Source: Chloroflexota bacterium
Lineage (GTDB): Bacteria > Chloroflexota > Limnocylindria > Limnocylindrales > CSP1-4
Assembly (NCBI GenBank): GCA_016875645.1
Contig: VGPE01000099.1
Span: 1-9,468, forward strand
Reading direction: 5' to 3'
Length of the DNA: 9,468 nt
Shown here: piece after piece, positions 5,945 through 9,468 of the stretch
How positions within the stretch are numbered: position 1 is the stretch's first letter
How the letters are laid out: every line of letters starts with the position of its first letter
Notes under the pieces: generated by a model
Told to the model about the DNA's origin: nothing
The model's input: the letters and a program-made list of their open reading frames with translations, nothing else
Database searches by the model: none
Made by a program: the position numbers and the translations under genes

Positions 5945-6751
5945 GTGCTGCTCGTGGTGGACATCGGCAACTCCAACCTCTCGGCCTGCGCGGTTCTCGA
6001 CGGGACGCTGGGCGGCGTTCGCCGTGCCGCGACTGACCGCCGTTCCACGGCCGACCAGCTCGAACTGCTTCTCGACGGTCTGCTGCGGCTCGACGGGCAT
6101 CGAATCGAGGAGGTCAGTGCGATCGCCTGTGCTTCGGTCGTACCGGTCCTGACCGCCGCGCTCGGGCGCATGGCCGACGCGAGGCTGATCCCACTGCGCC
6201 TGGCGACGGCCGGCCACCTGCCGCTGCCCGTGCGACTGGATCGGCCGTCCGACGTGGGCGCCGACCGGTTGGTGAATGCCCTGGCGGCCACCCGGCTGTA
6301 CGGCGCGCCCGCGGTGATCGCCGACGTCGGGACCGCCATCACGGTCGACGCCGTCGCGCGCGACGGAGCGTTCCTCGGCGGGGCGATTGCCGCGGGTCCG
6401 GAACTCGGGCTGCGGGCCCTCGCCGAGGGGACGGCAGCCTTGCCGCAGGTCCCCCTGGCGGAGCCTCCACGGGCCATCGGGCGTGACACCGTCGACGCGC
6501 TTCGCGTGGGTGCCGTCTTCGGCTGGCGGGACCTCGTGACCGGGCTCATCGGCAGGGTCCGGAGCGAGCTTGCGGCGGTCGAGGGCGTGCCGCCCGATGA
6601 GATCCGGACGATCCTCACGGGCGGCTTCGCGGCATCGGAATGGGCGCATGGCGTCGAGGTGGACGTGGTCGACCCACTGCTCACACTCAGGGGTCTCGCG
6701 CTGTTCCACGCCGAGGTCAGCGGCGAGGCGCCGGCCGGGCTGGCGGTGTGA
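5945..6751 (+). CDS. coaX: Type III pantothenate kinase
   Basis: Catalyses ATP-dependent phosphorylation of pantothenate, the first committed step of CoA synthesis; cytosolic, and typically not feedback-inhibited by CoA in this family. At 268 aa it is close to the usual 250-265. Motifs in order: DIGNSN (residues 6-11, ATP phosphate binding), DVGADRLVNALAA (103-115, pantothenate site with the catalytic Asp107), ADVGTAITVDAV (126-137), FLGGAIAAG (143-151) and TGGFA (225-229). The usual Pro-Gly after GGAI is Ala-Gly here. The frame is open back to 5606, but DIGNxN must sit within the first residues, so GTG at 5945 is the start; a -10-like TATGAT lies just upstream. It is the first gene of coaX-coaBC-panB, and its TGA shares one base with the coaBC ATG. 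Confidence 0.95.
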   Translation: MLLVVDIGNSNLSACAVLDGTLGGVRRAATDRRSTADQLELLLDGLLRLDGHRIEEVSAIACASVVPVLTAALGRMADARLIPLRLATAGHLPLPVRLDRPSDVGADRLVNALAATRLYGAPAVIADVGTAITVDAVARDGAFLGGAIAAGPELGLRALAEGTAALPQVPLAEPPRAIGRDTVDALRVGAVFGWRDLVTGLIGRVRSELAAVEGVPPDEIRTILTGGFAASEWAHGVEVDVVDPLLTLRGLALFHAEVSGEAPAGLAV

Positions 6752-8154
6752 TGCGCGGTGACGCCGGCGCCGGGCGGCTCGCAGGTCGGCTCATCGGCCT
6801 GGGCGTGACCGGCTCGATCGCCGCGTACAAGTCCCCCGACCTGGTCCGTCGCCTCCAGGCAGAGGGCGCCGACGTCCAGGTGTGCCTCACCCCATCGGCG
6901 GCCCGCTTCGTGGCGCCGCTCGCGCTGGAGGCACTCAGCCGGCACCCCGTCGAACAGGATGTGCTGGCGCTCCTGCCCGACGGGCGGATCGGGCACATCG
7001 TGCTTGCAGATGCGGCCGACGCGATCGTGGTGGCCCCGGCCACCGCGCACTGGTTGGGGGCCATGGCGAACGGGCTGGCAGGCGACACCGTGACCGCCGC
7101 GGTCCTTGCGACGTCCGCGCCCGTCGTGGTCGCGCCCGCGATGGACGGCGAGATGTACGCGCACCCGGCCACCCGCGCAAACGTGTCGCGACTTCGAGAC
7201 GGCTTCGGGTACACGATCGTGGAGCCCGAGGCCGGTTCGCTGGCCTCGGGGCAGTCGGGCGTGGGGCGGCTGGCCGATCTCGGCATGATCGTGGACGCCG
7301 TCGTCGCGGCCATCGGCAACCGGCCCATCCGCGCGCCCGACCCCGGGAGCCGGCCGCCGGTCGTGGAGACGCCGCGCCCGGCGGACCTGGAGGGCCGGCA
7401 CATCGTCGTGACGGCTGGCGGCACCGCCGAGCCGATCGATCCCGTGCGCTACATCGGCAATCGCTCGACGGGGCGGATGGGCGTTGCGATCGCCGAGGCC
7501 GCCTTCGCCCGGGGTGCCCGCGTGACGTTGATCGCGGGCCTGACCTCCGTACCGCTGCCGGCCTACGCGCGCGTGATCCGCGGCGAGTCCACGGCCCAGA
7601 TGCGCGCCGCGCTTCTCGCCACGCTCTCGGGCCCGAGCGGCATGGCCGGCTTTGACGCACTGGTCATGGCGGCGGCCGTTGCCGACTTCCGGCCGACCCG
7701 CCCGGCCGAGTCGAAGCTGACGCGCGGCGGCTCGCTGACGCTCGAACTGGAGCCCACGCCGGACCTGCTGGCCGAGGTCGGCCGCGTGTCGCGCGGGCTC
7801 GACAGCGAAGGGGCGGCCACCCGGCGGCCCCTCGAGCCGCGCCCGGTTCTGGTCGGGTTCGCGGCCGAGACCGGCTCGCTCGCGCGCGCCGCCGGCAAGT
7901 TGCACGCGAAGGGCCTCGACCTCCTGGTCGGCAATGACGTGGCCGAAGCGGGCTCGGGCTTCGGCACCGATACCAACCGCGTGACGCTGTTCGCACCCGA
8001 CGCCGAGCCCGAGCCGTGGCCGCTGCTGTCCAAGCGCGCCGTCGCCGACCGACTCCTCGATCGCGTGGCGGCCCTGTTGGACGAGCGCGACGCGGCACGG
8101 CAGACTGCGCTCATGACGACCGAGCCTGCCGATCTCCGCGAGCCCACCCGATGA
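6751..8154 (+). CDS. coaBC: Bifunctional phosphopantothenoylcysteine decarboxylase / phosphopantothenate-cysteine ligase
   Basis: Carries out two consecutive CoA steps: CTP-dependent joining of 4'-phosphopantothenate to cysteine (CoaB, C-terminal) and FMN-dependent decarboxylation to 4'-phosphopantetheine (CoaC, N-terminal). It has 467 aa against the usual 400 or so; the excess is in linkers and a C-terminal tail. The CoaC part (about 14-190) has GVTGSIAAYKS (18-28), the catalytic His82 in GHIVLAD, PATAH (96-100), PAMDGEMY (129-136) in place of PxMNxxMW, and GSLASGQSGVGR (162-173) in place of the LACG flap. The CoaB part (about 212-445) has VTAGGTAEPIDPVRYIGNRS (220-239), AVADFRP (309-315), ESKLTRGG (320-327), GFAAETG (369-375) and GNDVAEAG (394-401). 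The start is ATG 6751, overlapping the coaX stop by one base (a GTG at 6748 is an alternative). The coaBC stop overlaps the panB ATG by four bases. Confidence 0.95.
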   Translation: MRGDAGAGRLAGRLIGLGVTGSIAAYKSPDLVRRLQAEGADVQVCLTPSAARFVAPLALEALSRHPVEQDVLALLPDGRIGHIVLADAADAIVVAPATAHWLGAMANGLAGDTVTAAVLATSAPVVVAPAMDGEMYAHPATRANVSRLRDGFGYTIVEPEAGSLASGQSGVGRLADLGMIVDAVVAAIGNRPIRAPDPGSRPPVVETPRPADLEGRHIVVTAGGTAEPIDPVRYIGNRSTGRMGVAIAEAAFARGARVTLIAGLTSVPLPAYARVIRGESTAQMRAALLATLSGPSGMAGFDALVMAAAVADFRPTRPAESKLTRGGSLTLELEPTPDLLAEVGRVSRGLDSEGAATRRPLEPRPVLVGFAAETGSLARAAGKLHAKGLDLLVGNDVAEAGSGFGTDTNRVTLFAPDAEPEPWPLLSKRAVADRLLDRVAALLDERDAARQTALMTTEPADLREPTR

Positions 8155-9059
8155 GCGCCCAGTCCGAGACCGTCCGCCGCCTGACCGTGGTGGATATCGC
8201 GAAACTGCACACCGACGGCGAGCGGATCCCGATGCTCACCGCCTACGACATGCCGACCGCGCGCCTGCTCGACGAGGCCGGTATCCCGCTGCTGCTGGTC
8301 GGCGATTCCGTTGGCCGGGTGATGCTCGGCTACGAGAACGAGATCCCGGTCTCGATGGCGGACATGCTCCACCACGTCAAAGCCGTGGCACGGGGCGCGA
8401 AACGAGCCCTGGTGATCGCCGACATGCCGTTCATGAGCTACGCGACGGTCGATACGGCGCTCGAGAACGCGGGCCGGCTCCTCGCCGAGGGCGGCGCCCA
8501 GGCGGTCAAGCTCGAGGGCGGCGTCCGCTCGGCCCGAACCATCGAGACGATCGTCCGCGCGGGCATCCCGGTCATGGGCCACATCGGTCTCACGCCCCAG
8601 GCCATCAACGCGATCGGCAGGGTGCGCGTCCAGGGCAAGACGCGTGACACGGCGCGGGCGCTCCTGGGCGACGCGCTCGCGGTCCAGGAAGCCGGCGCCT
8701 TCGCGATCGTGCTCGAGCTCGTGCCGGCGCAGCTGGCGGCCGCGATCACCGAGCGGCTGCGGATCCCGACGATCGGCATCGGGGCCGGCGCGGGTTGCTC
8801 GGGGCAGGTCCAGGTGGTGACCGACCTGCTGGGGATGGAGGCGTGGCATCCGCGCCATGCCCGCCCCTACGCCGACCTGCGGGGCACGATCCTTGCCGCC
8901 GCCTCGCGCTATGCGGCAGATGTCGCGGCAGGCACGTTCCCGGGTGAGAGCGAGACCGTGCGCATGGACGACGGCGTGCTAACCGAGGTGCTCGGGCGCT
9001 CGTCGCTGGACCGGCCGGAGCCAGCGCTGAAGGGGATTCCGCTCGACCGCGATCTCTGA
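8151..9059 (+). CDS. panB: 3-methyl-2-oxobutanoate (ketopantoate) hydroxymethyltransferase
   Basis: Transfers a hydroxymethyl group from 5,10-methylene-tetrahydrofolate to 2-oxoisovalerate to make ketopantoate, the entry to pantothenate synthesis; a Mg-dependent cytosolic TIM-barrel enzyme. Motifs: PMLTAYD (27-33), LLVGDSVG (48-55, metal-binding Asp52), DMPFMSY (91-97, metal-binding Asp91), AVKLEGG (118-124, substrate Lys120), GIPVMGHIGLTPQ (138-150), VQGK (160-163), IVLELVP (186-192, with Glu189) and IPTIGIGAG (205-213). At 302 aa it is longer than the usual 260-280; the extra residues follow FPGESE and end in SSLDRPEPALKGIPLDRDL. GAGAGCSGQVQV has Ser where CDGQ is common. ATG at 8151 is chosen because it overlaps the coaBC stop in ATGA, and the 45 residues upstream are antisense-like and Arg-rich. 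It is the last gene of the CoA operon. Confidence 0.95.
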   Translation: MSAQSETVRRLTVVDIAKLHTDGERIPMLTAYDMPTARLLDEAGIPLLLVGDSVGRVMLGYENEIPVSMADMLHHVKAVARGAKRALVIADMPFMSYATVDTALENAGRLLAEGGAQAVKLEGGVRSARTIETIVRAGIPVMGHIGLTPQAINAIGRVRVQGKTRDTARALLGDALAVQEAGAFAIVLELVPAQLAAAITERLRIPTIGIGAGAGCSGQVQVVTDLLGMEAWHPRHARPYADLRGTILAAASRYAADVAAGTFPGESETVRMDDGVLTEVLGRSSLDRPEPALKGIPLDRDL

Positions 9060-9079
9060 CGCCGGTCGCGGCGCGGTCG
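9044..9079. terminator. Possible hairpin between convergent panB and tag
   Basis: CGACCGCG (9044-9051) and CGCGGTCG (9072-9079) are perfect 8-base inverted repeats around a 20-base loop that holds the panB stop. The 21-base intergenic gap between two convergent stops is where a bidirectional terminator would be expected. There is no T-run on either strand, and a competing shorter stem (9044-9049 with 9063-9068) exists. Confidence 0.35.
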
Positions 9080-9080
9080 G

Positions 9081-9468
9081 TCAGCCGGCCCGCCGGAAGC
9101 AGTCGAGCGTGTGGTCGTTCACCATGCCCGTTGCCTGCATGAACGCGTAGCAGATCGTGGGGCCGACGAACCGGAACCCGCGCCGGAGCAGGTCCCGGCT
9201 CATCGCCGCCGACTCAGCGGTCTCGGCCGGCAGGTCTGCCATCCGCTCGTAGCGGTTCACCTTCGGGGCACCGCCGACGAACGACCACAGGTGGGCGACG
9301 GGATCGGTGCCTGCCTCGCGCAGGTCGAGCCACGCGCGCGCATTGCCGATGGTCGCGGCGATCTTCGCGCGGTTGCGCACGATCCCCGCATCGCCGAGGA
9401 GGCGCTCCGCGTCTGACGGACCATAGACGGCCACCCGCTGCACGTCGAAGCCGTCGAACGCGCGCCGG
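9081..9468 (-). CDS. tag: DNA-3-methyladenine glycosylase I, 5' part beyond the window
   Basis: Base-excision repair enzyme that removes 3-methyladenine from alkylated DNA. The visible part is the C-terminal 128 residues or so of a protein normally about 190 aa; the frame continues past the right edge (RAFDGFDV before the in-frame GTG at 9443, which is an internal codon). Family features: LLGDAGIVRNRAKI in the helix-hairpin-helix region, HLWSFVGG, LLRRGFRFVGPTICYAFMQA and VNDHTLDC near the end. The last supplies the HxxxC half of the family's zinc site; the other Cys/His pair lies in the missing N-terminus. It ends 21 bases from panB, convergent. No functional tie to the CoA genes is apparent. 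Confidence 0.95.
   Translation of the reverse strand, partial: RRAFDGFDVQRVAVYGPSDAERLLGDAGIVRNRAKIAATIGNARAWLDLREAGTDPVAHLWSFVGGAPKVNRYERMADLPAETAESAAMSRDLLRRGFRFVGPTICYAFMQATGMVNDHTLDCFRRAG

Noticed and set aside
5846..6709. N-terminal extension of the 143-aa gene, antisense to coaX
   Set aside because: It has Asp/Arg/Gly-rich shadow composition, and a good AGGAG site selects the GTG at 5845.
5713..7905. 730-codon open frame on the minus strand over coaX and coaBC
   Set aside because: It is antisense to two certain genes, has Arg/Gly/Ser-rich low-complexity content and no recognisable motif; long antisense frames are expected in DNA this GC-rich.
8016..8150. 45-residue upstream extension of panB
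   Set aside because: It lies inside the coaBC coding region in another frame and is Arg-rich; the ATGA overlap gives a standard coupled start.
1..9468. CRISPR array, prophage, transposon or defence system
   Set aside because: There are no spaced repeats, integrase, transposase, toxin-antitoxin or nuclease-helicase motifs; the genes are core metabolism with uniform composition.

Overview
The window is very GC-rich bacterial DNA (about 70% by eye). Genes are tightly packed, with GTG as a frequent start codon and G/C-biased third codon positions. Gene content is core metabolism. There are no phage genes, transposases, tRNA or rRNA genes and no CRISPR repeats. Composition and the set of genes fit a free-living high-GC lineage, possibly a soil or freshwater Chloroflexota (Limnocylindria-like) or an actinobacterium-like organism. 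That placement is inference; no marker gene here settles it.

Layout from left to right. (1) Positions 1-324: an uncertain plus-strand frame ending in a single membrane helix, convergent with ndk. (2) Positions 327-3827, minus strand, read right to left: an M16 zinc peptidase, then a TPR-like acidic and proline-rich protein of unknown role, then nucleoside diphosphate kinase (ndk). The first two overlap at a start/stop junction and ndk follows after 10 bases, so they look like one coupled operon. (3) Positions 4009-5845, minus strand: an unrecognised 143-aa protein followed by an AzgA-type NCS2 purine permease. A GC-rich hairpin lies just past the permease stop. (4) Positions 5945-9059, plus strand: coaX, coaBC and panB, a three-gene CoA/pantothenate operon with 1- and 4-base overlaps. 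(5) Positions 9081 to the right edge, minus strand: the C-terminal two thirds or so of DNA-3-methyladenine glycosylase I (tag), convergent with panB.

How they work together: PanB makes ketopantoate for pantothenate. CoaX phosphorylates pantothenate. CoaBC adds cysteine and decarboxylates to 4'-phosphopantetheine. The window thus holds four CoA-pathway activities in three genes; panC, panD, panE/ilvC, coaD and coaE are not here. The permease (purine base import) and Ndk (NTP balancing) share a nucleotide theme, but they are separated by the M16 operon's own probable promoter, so a common role is not shown.

Regulation visible in the sequence: coaX and the M16 gene each have a -10-like hexamer 6-7 bases before the start codon, suggesting leaderless mRNAs. 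The coaX promoter appears back-to-back with one for the 143-aa gene, with a small palindrome between them. I found no clear new biological system. The most open items are the 143-aa protein and the TPR-like protein.
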